A stretch of DNA of 64,000 bases from Hygrophila difformis (lineage: Eukaryota > Streptophyta > Magnoliopsida > Lamiales > Acanthaceae): NCBI GenBank assembly GCA_030278955.1, contig JAOANR010000003.1, positions 29,279,227 to 29,343,226 on the forward strand, in the 5' to 3' direction. Under the pieces are notes generated by a model, which made no database searches, had not been told where the DNA came from, and saw only the letters and a list, made by a program, of their open reading frames with translations. Every line of letters starts with the position of its first letter. The first letter of the stretch is position 1. Positions 33,541-44,628 of this stretch are shown here, piece by piece. The position numbers and the translations under genes were made by a program.

Positions 33541-33560
33541 TTAGTCATCTATATCAGTCT

Positions 33561-34129
33561 GTTCACTTCATATGGCAAGCTTGTTGTTCACTTTGTATGG
33601 CAAGTTTGTTTCATTATCAATTTTCTCTCAACACATCTTCAACATGTCATTACTCTTCAATGAATTGTGCCCTACCTCGATGAAATCCTCTGATAAGGTG
33701 TTGGTGTATTCGTGCTTACGACGTGTATAATCCAGGCAGAACAAAATTGTGGTCATTTGAATTATGTCTTTACTCATGTTATTAAATTATTTATCATGTC
33801 ATGCTTTTAAAAATTATGCCTATGCCTTGATTTATCATTTTTAAATACAAGAATATGTGTACCCTGAAACCCTGAACCCTTGACCCTAAATCGAAAAAAA
33901 AAACTGAACAGGACCAGCCTGTTCTAAAAAAAAATAAAAAAAAATTAATCATCTTCTTTAAAACTCGGCGTAAACCTACGCCAAGAGGATTGATTTACAA
34001 AAAACTCCAAGAAGTGAACATTATCAACTTCAAAACAACTCCTGTTAACACAGTTCTTATTCAATAAATCATTCTACAAACACTTTTCCACATTCTTATA
34101 AAGATCTAATCTCTTGTGCTTGCAACAGA
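33561..34129 (+). other. Probable 5' leader of element E, LTR missing
   Basis: No LTR end or iMet primer site is recognisable. Just before the gag ATG is a TCTAAT plus pyrimidine-rich TTGTGCTTGCAACAG, a good acceptor look-alike. The rest is AT-rich with no other support. Confidence 0.4.
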
Positions 34130-35257
34130 ATGGCACAGAGAGGGAGACCGTGTAACCCGCCCACTCCTGCCAACGCCAATGAGACACCAAGACAACCCGA
34201 CATACCGCTACCAACAAGGGCATACACGTGCAGGAAGAGGCTGCAGCCCCGATGCCAAATATGGACGGCCGACTAAGGAATATCGAAGAGTTGTTAGTCG
34301 CCCTAGGCAATGCGCACGTTAATCAAGGCCAGGCTACGGCGGTACCTCCGCCGGAAGCCCATAAATTACCTGGCCATGGTAAACCCATATCATCCGCCAC
34401 ATTACGCCGGCGAAGAGGATCCGGCTAAGCTTGAGGAATGGATCCGGACATTCGACAAGGTACTGGACGCTGTGAGATGCCCGGGCGGAGAAAAGGTGCA
34501 CGTGGCATCGTACTATCTCGGAGGGGAAGCGGATGAAGGGTGGCGCACCACTCAAGGGAGATTGAATGAAGGAGATAAGCCCTACTCGTGGAACGAATTC
34601 ATGGAACTACTCAGGGATCGCTCTTTTCCCCTGAGTACCAAGGCCGCAATGTATGAGGAGTTTCTATCCTTAAAACAGGGAGGTCAGACTATCCAAGAGT
34701 ACTATACTCGGTTTAAGGAATTGGTGCGCTTTGCGCCAAGGTTGGTACCCACTGATGTAGAAAAAGCCCAAAAGTTTGAGATGGGATTAATCTGGCCATC
34801 AGAGAAGTGATCACAGAAGTACACTACCCTGATCTGCAAGCAGTCTACGACGTGCCGTGGTAGTGGCACGCGTGCAGCAGTTAAAGAGGAGAGTGAGTGG
34901 GGAGTCCAGTCGAGGCCCCCAAGATAAGAAGGTTAGGGATAACAGGAATGAGAACATTGCTAGGATGAATGATTATCGGGGAGGACCAAATAGACCCCAG
35001 TAGGCAACCAACAGAGGGAACAACGGAGGGGTCTATAATCAAGAAGGCCCTATACCACCATGCCCAAGGTGTGGAAGATCCCATCTAACGAAGGGATGCC
35101 CTCTGCAGGGTGCGTGTTTCCGATGTGGTCGGATGGGTCATCAGAGTCGTGAGTGTCGCACTCGCCTTGAGAACATCACCAAGAGGGAGGACTTGGTTGT
35201 GGGACCAGCACAACCTCGTAATCAAAACGGTCGGGATGGCAACAATCAGGGGTTCTG
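34130..35257 (+). pseudogene. gag pseudogene of element E
   Basis: Gag forms the virus-like particle and binds RNA. The ATG at 34130 opens a proline-rich start. Frame changes occur near 34240 and 34320, and the retrotransposon gag domain is readable at about 34370-34808 (EEWIRTFDKVLDAVRCP, then YYTRFKELVRFAPRLVP), ending in a premature stop at 34808. A CCHC zinc knuckle of the form CFRCGRMGHQSREC lies at about 35116-35157, preceded by a degenerate CPRCGRSH. A stop at 35255-35257 precedes the protease. At least three breaks prevent a full Gag. Confidence 0.8.
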
Positions 35258-35354
35258 ACCCCCTCAAAATCCGAATCCCAATCAGAACCAGCGCCCTCCA
35301 CAGAACCTGCACCCGAATAACCAGCCAAATCAGCAGGGCAACCAAGGCCGCCCT

Positions 35355-37515
35355 ATGGGACGACTCAATGTGATAAACCAAGCTGACGTGCCTGTGCAAG
35401 GTGACGTGATGGCGGGTACATTTCACGTTTTAAGCGTACCTCATAAAGTTCTGTTTGACTCAGGAGCTATTTGTTCTATTATATCATCTAGAGTCTTAAC
35501 TGAACTAGATCTACCTCAGTGCGAGATGATTCGCTTAGGAATTCAACTACCTTAAGGGGAAGTAGTATCATGTTCTAAGCGCTATAACGGAATTTCTGTA
35601 GTAATCAAGAACGTAGAATTCTTCGCGAACTTGGTAGAGTTTAACCTAAGGGACTTTGACATTATATTGGGAATGGATTGGTTGACCCGGTATAAAGCAG
35701 TGATCGAATGCCAAAAACAGAAGATTACTCTGTCAAAGAGTAGGGGGAAAAGAGTTATCTTTTACTCCCAACCCCCTAAGAAGAGAAACAAGGTTGTTAG
35801 CGCTCTCAAGTTATGTAGCTTGATGTGTAAAGGATACGTGTTATATGCATGAGACATTCACAACCTTGAAGCGGAAGAGGAAAAGATTGACAATATCCCA
35901 GTGGTAAGAGAATACCCGAATGTATTTCCTGAAGACATTCCTGGCATGCCACCAGAGAGGGATCTTGAGTTTACCATAGATCTCATTTCGGGAACGGAAC
36001 CTGTATCAAAGGCTACTTACCGCATGGCGCCACTGGAAATGAAAGAGTTGAAGGAGCAACTCGAGGAATTGTTGGAGAAAGGATACATAAGACCAAGCAC
36101 GTCTCCGTGGGGAGCACCGGTCTTATTTGTTAATAAGAAGGACGGAGGGCTACGTCTTTGCATCGACTATAGAGGACTCAATCAAGTGACCGTCAAGAAC
36201 AAGTATCCGTTACCAAGAATTGAGGACTTGTTTGACCAATTAAAGGGAGCTTCAGTGTTCTTGAAGATCGACATGTGATCTGGTTATCACCAGTTGAGGA
36301 TTGCTGAGAAGGATATTCCGAAGACGGCATTCTGAACTCGTTATGGACACTACGAGTTCACGGTGTTGTCGTTTGGACTAACCAACACCCAGCGATGTTC
36401 ATGAACCTCGTGAACAATGTATTTTGGGAGTTATTAGATCATTGCGTAGTAGTGTTCATAGATGACATCCTGATCTACTCGAAAAGCAAGGAGGAACATT
36501 CCGAGCACTTGCACCAAGTGCTAGGGATCTTGCGCCAAAATCAATTGTATGGCAAGCTATCAAAATGCGACTTTTGTTTAAGGGAAGTAGCATTTCTTGG
36601 ACATATAGTATCCGTCGATGGAGTTTCAGTGGACCCGGCGAAAATTTCGACAGTGACGGACTGGGTATCGCCGACGAGTCCAACAGAAATAACAAGTTTT
36701 CTGGGACTAGCTGGATACTACAGGCGATTTGTGAAGGATTTCTCGAAAATCGCACGACTTTTGACCCAGCTATTGAAGAAAGAAGTGAAGTACGAATGGA
36801 TTAGTAAATGCGAGACTACATTTCAAGAATTAAATAAACGCCTCACCAGTGCACCAGTGTTGGCGTTACCGTCCGAGAATGGTGATATTGAGGTTTACAA
36901 CGACGCTTCGAAGGAAGGTCTAGGATGCGTTTTGATGCAAGACTCAAGAGTCATTGCATATGCATCGCGTCAGTTGAAACCTCATGAAGCGAATTACCAG
37001 ACACATGACTTGGAGTTGGCGGCAGTCGTTTCGCTCTAAAGATATGGAGACACTATCTCTATGGGCGAAAGTGTCAGATGTTCACTGACCACAAGAGCCT
37101 CAAGTACATATTCACTCAAAAGGAGTTGAATCTGAGGCAACGAAGGTGGTTGGAACTGATCAAGGACTATGATCTGGATATTTCCTACCATTGAAAGGCC
37201 AACGTGGTAGCTGACGCCTTGAGTCGGAAGACCCAACACGTGGCGAATTCACTTGTGATACCGCCCAAGTTGTATAGGGACTTGGCGAGGTTGAGCTTAG
37301 AACTTGTGCATTCCGGCACAGCGAACGAAGTGGTCAACGCAATGATAATAAGGTCTACCATAATTGATGAAATAAGACTCGCTCAATCGGACGATGTGGA
37401 GATGGAAAGGATCAAAAAGAGCATTGCCGATGGCAAGACAATAGGATTTTCTATCCATGTGGATGGAAGCATTCGTTTCAAGGGACATGGTGCGAGCTCC
37501 AGAGGTGTGGTGAGT
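35355..37515 (+). pseudogene. protease-RT-RNase H pseudogene of element E
   Basis: Protease active site DSGA near 35458-35469, with a stop after LGIQLP (35553). RT shows [20 protein letters not shown] (about 36160-36220), a stop after KIDM (36276), another near 36332, a frameshift near 36388 and the catalytic FIDDILIYS (about 36456-36482). RNase H begins around 36890 ([13 protein letters not shown], with N where TDAS is usual) and continues past a frameshift at about 37037 and a stop at about 37192 to VADALSRK. Several stops look like CGA to TGA changes. No gag-pol intron is present here, unlike H1. Confidence 0.85.
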
Positions 37516-38815
37516 TGAAGCAAAGATTGATGGAAAAAGGCCATACTACCCCATATTCGGTTCATCCCGGGGGTGATAAGCTTTATAAGGGCCTGAAGAA
37601 GAATTATTGGTGGCCAAACATGAAGAGAGAGGTAGCCGAGTTTGTGGCGAGATGCCTCACATGCCAAACGGTCAAAGCCGTACGTCAAAAACCCCTAGGT
37701 TTAATGCAGCCATTGGAAATCCCGAGTTGGAAATGGGATAATATATCAATGGATTTTGTTTCGGGGTTACCACGATCACCAAAAGGAATGAATAAGATTT
37801 GGGTGATCGTTGATAGATTGACAAAGACAACCATATTAATTCCAATGAAGGGCACTTGGACCATGGACCAATTAGCAAAGGCATACATCGACAATGTGGT
37901 ACGACGACATGGAGTACCACATGACATCATTTCCGATAGAGACAGTAGGTTTGTCTCTCACTTTTGGACCAGGCTTCAAGAAGCTCTCGGTACACAGATT
38001 AAGATGAGTACTGTGTTCCACCCGATGACGGATGGACAAACCGAGAGAACGATTCAGACATTGGAAGATATGCTAAGGGCATGTGTGCTAGAGTTTAAAG
38101 GGAGTTGGGAAAATCATTTACCACTAATTGAGTTTTCCTACAACAATAGCTACCATGTAAGCATCGGCATGACACCATTCGAGGCATTGTATGGTCGAAA
38201 GTGCAGAAGCCCGTTGAGTTGGGAAGAGAGTGATAAGACTGTGGTAGTGGGACCACAACTCGTTGAAGATATGACTCAACAAATCAAGGTGATTCTAGGA
38301 AAGATGAAAGCGGCACAAGACCAACAGAAAAATTATGCCGATGTGAGACGGCGAGATCTAGAATTTCAAGTTGGGGATAAGGTTATGCTAAAGGTATCGT
38401 CAATGAAGGGGGTGATGTACTTTGGCAAACGAGGCAAGTTAAGTCCTCGATATATAGGACCTTATGAGATTCTAGAAAGAGTGGGGACCTAGCGTATCGA
38501 CTAGCACTACCGCCACAATTGGCTCGAGTTCACAATGTGTTCCATGTCTCACAACTAAAGAAATATGTGCACGACCCGACACATGTACTTCAACCGGAAG
38601 GGATTGAATTGGAATACGACTTGACCTACGAGGAGATCCCGGTACAAATACTCGATGTTAAGGAGAGAGTGACAAGGAATAAGACCGTAAAGATGGTCAA
38701 GGTTTTTTGGTCGAACCATGAAAGTGAAGCAACAACATGGGAGTTAGAATCGGACATGAAGGAACCTTACCCGTCCGTATTCCAAGATGAAGCGACCACA
38801 GTTATGGGGACATAA
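37515..38815 (+). pseudogene. integrase-chromodomain pseudogene of element E
   Basis: Zinc-binding HPGG...CLTC and the DDE core are readable in a 325-codon frame: SMDFVSGLP, SDRDSRF, then DGQTERT, with the usual 35-residue D-E spacing. The GPY/F module (RYIGPYEIL) follows. A frameshift at about 38488 leads into the last frame (38519-38815), where [14 protein letters not shown] and a chromodomain-like tail (KMVKVFWSNHESEATTWE) end at a TAA inside stem-loop 1. The chromodomain would direct insertion to particular chromatin. HPMTDGQ replaces the usual HPQTDGQ. Confidence 0.85.
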
Positions 38816-39153
38816 CTGCAAGCTTAAGGAGGGGAGGATGTAACGACCCGAATTTTATGTATCCCAAATAAACAAATTCAAATTGTTTTGAACTACGTAA
38901 TGACTTGATCCCTTCACGGGGTACGTAGGCAACTTGGAAATTTCAATTCTGGGTTCAGTCAAACAATAACACACAATAATACAATCACACAATCATATAA
39001 TAACACACAATAATACAATAACACACAATACAATATCACACTATCACAATATAGATAAAGAAAAACGAAATGAACGAAAGGACCTTAGTTCTTAACTCGC
39101 GAGAAGCTAAAGCACAACTTCAAGGATGAAGTTGATTCTCAAGGAGGGTAGAC
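38799..39153 (+). other. Element E 3' module with two stem-loop/polypurine sets
   Basis: Stem-loop 1 (38799-38818, CAGTTATG-GGGA-CATAACTG) contains the pol stop codon. A purine run follows (38826-38838) with a false LTR start TGTAACGACCCG (38839). Stem-loop 2 (39115-39134) reads CAACTTCA-AGGA-TGAAGTTG, an A/T pair replacing the G/C pair of other families. The true tract is 39141-39153. An ACAATA/ACACAATAAT repeat fills 38968-39050. Confidence 0.75.
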
Positions 39154-39825
39154 TATAATACCGGTAATTTTAATAAAAAGAAATGGAATTAAATTCGAAG
39201 AGTAAGAGAATTTTAATTCCAAGAACTCGTGAAGTCGGAAACGATTTAAATAAATAAATCATTGCACGGGAGTCAAAAGACGACGAATTCAAAATTTCAA
39301 ATACGAAATCAATTTAAGTCGAAGTAAATTTAAGATAGGAATCATAATCCGAGAATGACCCGAAAATCGAGCCTGAAAACGTAGGAGGATAGAAACCCGA
39401 AAGAGATGAGCGAAGGCCCGACGGATCGCACGGCCCGGCCCGGGCCGCTGCCAAGCCGGAGGCCGCGCGGTCTTCGCGCGGACTAGAAGGATCCCGCGCC
39501 GAGGCCGCACCATGTGACACGATACAATCAACTTGCGATTTTCGGCGATTTCTTACCTTATTTTCGACCCCCGATTTCGGAAACATGATCCCAGACGATG
39601 GAAGGGTATTAGGGACGGCTTGGGACAGATTCTTAGCCATTTTATCAGATCCCATCACCCAAATGTCTCTCAAAGTCTCTCCCAAAGCTCTTCCAAAACC
39701 GAAAACCCCAAATTCCCTTGTGTTCTTGCTTTCCGACCATTTTCCAGCAACCAAATCCAACCAAGGAGGCAAGTGGAGCAAGGATTCAAGGATATCAGAT
39801 TGTTGGTGAGTAGTTATTAAGTTCC
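39154..39825 (+). repeat. Element E 3' LTR, truncated by element F
   Basis: Starts TATAATACCGG (TA rather than TG) and has a GC-rich U3 block at 39416-39510 and leader-like text to 39825. GTTCC at 39821-39825 would be the target duplication of F, but no second copy was found because the far end of F is lost. Confidence 0.75.
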
Positions 39826-40589
39826 TGTAACACCCCGGTTTTGGTAACCTAGGCCGGGATGCCACCGCCACACCTCCCTAGCAAGGCACGGTTTCTCCGA
39901 GCTCACTAAAGAGATGCAAGGCTATGGTTTTTCAGAATTTAAAATATTCAACAGCCCATTCATATATAATTTAAAGATAATACATCAAAGTTGCAGCGGA
40001 AATTTTATTTGTGCAGCGGAAATAATGTATAAGGGCCAACATGGCCAAAACACGGGTTAAACAGGCCCGTTCATGATGTAATCCCCAAAAATTCCCAGTA
40101 TGCATATGATGATGCATATTCTTCATTCTCTGTAAGAAAAAGGGGATAAATGGTTTGGGTCAGCAAAAACGCGCTGAGTAAGTTAACACATAGCATGGGT
40201 TAGGGGTTTCAAAGCCTTTAATTATATTTAATAAAAAGATGTTTGTAGGTAAAACGCAATTTAAGTTTAACATCCAATAATAAATAGATGGCATGATTTA
40301 AAATAAAGATTTTCACGTGATCATGATTCAACCTTCATCGTAAAATGTTTTGCATGGCATAGTTATGATAAGACTTTTTGCAATGCATAAAAACATTTTA
40401 TTTAAAAAAAAATTGCTAATATAATTGCATACTTTAAAGACACATTTAATTTCATAATTAAAAACTTAAGCATGGGCAATTATTTAAGACGTGATTTAAA
40501 AACATGAATAATGCCGTGAGTAAATAAATAAAGATTTGAGCTTTTAAAAATTCTCCTGATACGTCACCATCTCAACAATATTTGATTTA

Positions 40590-40835
40590 GCCGGCAATCC
40601 GGCGGCCGCAGCCAATTTCATAAAATCTGAGCTTTTTAATATAGATTTCCCGTTACGCCATCATCTCAACAATAGATAGCCGGTGATCCGGCGGCCGCAG
40701 CCAATATCGATAGTAACAGTTAGCCGGTGATCCGGCGGCCGCAGCCAATAGTAACAGTTAGCCGGTGATCCGGCGGCCTCAGCCAATTTCATAAGTAACA
40801 TGTCATTTTAGCCGGTGATCCGGCGGCCGCAGCCG
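40590..40835 (-). repeat. CCGGCGGCCGC hairpin array in F LTR
   Basis: Five units of TAGCCGGTGATCCGGCGGCC then GCAGCCAA. GCCGG-TGAT-CCGGC is a perfect hairpin, and most units carry the NotI-type octamer GCGGCCGC. Repeated at 47945-48190 and in fragment G. B has one unit and C has two. Confidence 0.9.
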
Positions 40836-40996
40836 ATACGCCATACCCAGTACCACTCCGTCGAGCCTCGAGTAACCCATACGGATACACTCGAGAGGGT
40901 AGGCCGTTGGTCTCTTGTGACCAAATACGCCATATCCAGTACCGCTCCGTCGAGCCTCGAGTAACCCATACGGATACACTCGAGAGGATAGGCCCA
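40836..40996 (-). repeat. Tandem repeat with paired CTCGAG sites
   Basis: Two units of TACGCCATAcCCAGTACC, then CTCGAG-17 nt-CTCGAG and AGGNTAGGCC. The CTCGAG pairs plus flanking bases make a short inverted repeat. Copies at 48191-48351, 50457-50617 and 50727-50885. Confidence 0.9.
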
Positions 40997-43094
40997 AAAT
41001 AATAAGATGCCGTTTTGGCGATCTTTCGCGCGTGATAATCATTGCCGTTTTGGCACAAAATGAACAATTAGGAGGGCACCCTGCAGAGCACTCACCCCCT
41101 GATTTTATGTAACCGATATTGTTTCAACTTTAGTGTAACGGGATTTTCAAAAATATAGCTTTATCGTATCACAAGATTTCGACCGTTGTTTAAAAGTTTC
41201 AAAATTTCACAAGTTAAAACCGATCGATGTCGCAGTTTACGCCTTTTCAGTTTAAAAATCCATTTCTTAGGCGATTGATCTGAAATTTTCACAGTAGCTC
41301 AAAAACATCCCAATGAACAACTTTCATGTTTTGAGTTTTTCGGAAAAATGATAGCAAGCATGTCAAAAATCAAGTTTTCTACAGAAACATAAAGTTGTCA
41401 GGATTCAGGTTTGACACCTTTCAAGGATTTGACTTTTTATCATATCAAATGGACTCCAAAAATTCTGAAATTTCATATGCATATACTAGACATGATTATA
41501 TGCAACTTTTGTTTAGAACTCAAAGATTGGATCGGACTAGAAATGATAGAAATATGCTCATCAAGTTCGGTTAAGAAAACTGTCAACCTTTGAAAATTCT
41601 TTAAAACGCAGAATATGTCCGATTCGATTTGGGGTATCAAAACTTGATGAAAATGCATGAAATTTTACAGAGGTATTCAAGACTCATAGATCTACAACTT
41701 TCATGTTCAACACCAATCCTAGATCGGCTTAGATCCAAGGTCAAAATGGCCAACAAGATTGAGAGTGAAATCTGCCAAAGTTCTAAGATTCAGATTTAAT
41801 ACTCTTCGGTTTTGGGTTGGTTTCAGGTTTCAAAACATCATGAAAAATTCTGGAATTTTTACAGAAGCTAGACCAAAGTCTTAGGAACACTTTTCATGTT
41901 TTGAGTTTTATTGTTTGAGCAGCTTTAGAGGTTCGAAAAATTCATACGAAAACGCTGCGTTGAGGGTTTCTCTTGTTGACAGATTTTTATAAATTTTCTT
42001 GAGTTGAATCTCTACGTTTGGTTGCATTTTAAGTCACCCAAAACCATAGTAAGGTTAACTTACAGTGGGGATGATGTCTAGGAAGTCACGGGGTCGTCCG
42101 GAATCCACGGGATGTCACGAACGAATCTCTTCCACCCGATTTATTCTTCCCTTGGCTCCGATTTGTTTTCGAATACGAACATTCGTAAGTTAGGATGATG
42201 TTTATGATCTTAAAATCATAAGGAAACTTAACTAACATCTTACCAACAATCCAAAGCCTGCAATCCTTGATCTACACACTTCCTTGGTTGGATTTGGTTG
42301 CCGGAAACTCGTCGGAAAGTCGCCGGAAGTTCGTCGGAAGAGTGTTTGGCCTTGGGAGAGTTTTTTGGAGAGTTTGGGGTGAATGATTGATGAAAATGGC
42401 TGACAAATGAAGATGGGACTCAATACATAACGTCCAAAAGATGCCACACCCGTGATAGATCGAGATTCCTCCCTTGGGTCCCGAAAATTGGCGAGAAAGT
42501 CGCCAAAACGCGACAAACGCAGCTGCTGCTGCATTGGCGCGGGGTTGGCGCGCTAATATGAAGAACCCCGCGCGGGGTGCGCGCCAAACACGCCTGGACT
42601 TCGGTCCGGGCGGGGTCGTGCGATCCATCGTGCCTTTCCTCCTCTCTTTCGGACTTCTATCCTCCTACCTTTTCGGGCTCGATTTTTCGGGTCATTCTCG
42701 GATCATAAATTCTTATCTTAAGTTTATCTCGACTCAAATGAACTTCATGTTAAAATCTTAAGTCCGTCGGTCTCGGTTTCGTCGGCTTCCAATTCGTCGT
42801 CTTTTGATTCCCGTGCAATAACTTGTATCATTAAATTTTTCAGACTTCACGGGTTCTTGGAATTAAAATTCTTTTCCTTCATGAATTTAATTCCAATTAT
42901 TTTGACTCAATTCAGGGAATGTCTTCGGGCTTCCTTTCCCTCTTTTATTCCATTTTGAATTTGAATCTATCGGCGTCTCATTTCCGAGCAATAGATTATT
43001 GTGATAATTTATTTTCTTCTTCTCGGATATATTTCGACATTGATAGGAATAAATTTTATTCCCTTGGACGTTGATAAAAATTCGGGGTGTTACA

Positions 43095-43279
43095 TCCTCC
43101 CCCCCTTAAGAATCAACTTCGTCCTCGAAGTTGTGTTTCGGCTTTTCTCGCGCGAAGAGTTAGGGTTCTTTTGTTTACTTGGGATACAAACTATTCGGGT
43201 TTCAAAAATAAATGCTTATGCATTCTTACGGGGTATTACATCCTCCCCCCTTAAGATTACAGTTATGTCCCCATAACTG
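43095..43279 (-). other. Element F 3' module with two stem-loop/polypurine sets
   Basis: Minus strand: stem-loop 1 (43279-43260) overlaps the pol-remnant stop, then a purine run and TGTAATACCCC. Stem-loop 2 (43133-43114, CAACTTCG-AGGA-CGAAGTTG) precedes AAGGGGGGGAGGA and the LTR at 43094. Here both tracts are of the GGGGAGGA type. Confidence 0.75.
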
Positions 43280-43740
43280 TGGTTGCACCATCTTGGAATA
43301 GGGTCGGATGACGCTCCTTCATGTCGGCTCCTAGTTCCCATGTTGCTGTTTCACTTTCATGGTTCGACCAAAGAACCTTGACCATCCTCATGGTTTTGTT
43401 CCTTGGTACTCTCTCCTTAACATCGAGTAATTGTACAGGAATTTCCTCATAGCTCAAGTCATCCTCCAATTTAATTCTTTCCGGTTGGAGTACATGGGTC
43501 GGATCGTGCACATACTTCTTCAATTGTGATATGTGGAACACATTGTGAACTCTAGCCAATTGTGGCGGTAAGACTAGACGATATGCTAGATTCCCGACCT
43601 TTACTAGAATTTCTTAAGGTCCTATATACCGAGGACTTAGCTTTCCTCGTTTGCCAAAATGCATCACCCCTTCATCGGTGATATCTTTAGCATGACCTTA
43701 TCTGCGACTTGAAATTCTATATCTTGCCGTTTCACACGCT
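43263..43740 (-). pseudogene. Integrase C-terminus/chromodomain remnant of element F
   Basis: Homologous to the end of element E integrase: DIEFQV, then the GPY/F region with a frameshift near 43671 and a stop near 43618, then an open 98-codon frame (VHNVFHISQLKKYV to TTVMGT) with the chromodomain. Homology stops abruptly near 43740 at the edge of the cassette. Too short to be an active integrase. Confidence 0.8.
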
Positions 43741-44628
43741 TAGGTGCACACGTATTTTGTAGAGCAGAGGAGGAGTAAATAAATCATTTTTTTTTTTTTT
43801 TTTGACCCGCGCGGGGTCCGCGCGGGTTTTGGGGGTTTACCGCGCCGGGTCCGCGCGGCGCCCCCAGGGGCAGCATATAGGGCTCGCGCGGGGCGCGAGC
43901 CATTCACCCCTTTCCCCTTCCGAAATTCCTCCCAACTTCCTCTCAAATTCGTCCCCTCGTGCTCGGATTCTTCTAGTTCCGACTTCGATTTCTCTTTGTA
44001 AGGTATGTATCCTCTATTTTCACTTGTCAATTTCAAGTTTTATGCCTTGATTTGTTAGAATTTGATTGAATTGTGGAACTAGGGTTTTTGCATGAAAATT
44101 GGGGTTTTGAAATTTTCGGCTTAATTTTCGCGAATTAGTGGTTGTATGTAGTACTTTGGTGTCATTTTTATTGTTTAGGAAATATTGGTATGTATATATG
44201 TGCCTAAGTTGTGGAATTTCTTGCTAGAACTTGGATTTTTAGGGGAACTATAAAATTTTCGATTTTGTTGGTGTTATTGGTGTAAAAGTGGTTTCGTTGG
44301 TGTTGTTTGTTGACACTTGTGATTATGATTTGTTGTTCAAGCAATTGTTTGGTTTTGTGGTTAATTGCCATGTGTTTACAACATATTTTTGAACTTAATT
44401 TATTGCGCGCACAAGGTGTTCGACAGAATGCCACAATGGGTTTTTGAATTTGTTTGGGCACATTCCTTGGTTTGATTCTCTCCCAATATGTATTGGCAAA
44501 CTATTGGGTCTAAATCCCTCCTAGATTTTCCCCGTTGGAACTTTATATTTATGATGTCTTTATGTATTTTTGCTTGTGAATTGATGTGTTGAAAATTAGT
44601 CTTACCCTTGATATTGGGTGTTCGCAGG
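43741..44628 (+). other. GC-rich upstream region, leader exon and putative intron of the 441-aa ORF
   Basis: A T-run (about 43788-43802) is followed by a strongly GC-rich, self-complementary block (43803-43905) of the kind found in LTR U3 regions here, then a pyrimidine-rich leader. A donor look-alike at about 44000 (TTTGTAAGGTATGT) and an acceptor GGTGTTCGCAG at 44626-44627 frame a roughly 0.6-kb AT-rich segment that ends one base before the ATG at 44629. This looks like an independent promoter and 5' UTR intron for the ORF. Confidence 0.45.

Larger units (their letters stand above)
32073..33560. other. Repeat-rich AT host DNA right of element A
   Basis: No gene. It continues the left flank interrupted at 2791. 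Contains a fold-back, microsatellites and several diverged copies of a block with GTTGTGTGGAGTTTCCC. Short frames built from AAT repeats are artefacts. Confidence 0.6.
34130..39825 (+). mobile_element. Element E: decayed autonomous chromovirus, 5' end missing
   Basis: Gag, protease, RT, RNase H, integrase and chromodomain follow in Ty3/gypsy order, then the 3' module and 669 bp of 3' LTR, which element F interrupts at 39826. No 5' LTR is found. Multiple stops and frameshifts make it non-functional. Its pol end and 3' module are the closest seen to those kept by A, B, C and F, so an E-like element may be their original donor of proteins. Confidence 0.85.
39826..43094 (-). repeat. Element F 3' LTR
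   Basis: Inverted termini TGTAACACCCCGG at the left and CGGGGTGTTACA at the right. Contains five CCGGCGGCCGC hairpin units (40590-40835), a roughly 95-bp CTCGAG repeat (two copies, 40836-40996), acceptor at 40131-40130, donor at 42063 (putative intron 1934 nt) and a GC-rich U3 block (42530-42610). Pairs with 47181-49653. Confidence 0.92.

Noticed and set aside
33840..33890. Degenerate telomeric CCCTAAA run
   Set aside because: Only loose CCCTGAA/CCCTAAA words without a regular array.
34116..34322. 68-codon ORF overlapping the E gag start
   Set aside because: Wrong frame relative to the gag reading; a shadow of the frameshifted gag.
38839..39153. 3' LTR of E starting at TGTAACGACCCG (38839)
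   Set aside because: The downstream stem-loop, purine tract and TATAATACC at 39154 match the LTR starts of A, B and C; 38839 matches their internal false start. Left as a finding instead.
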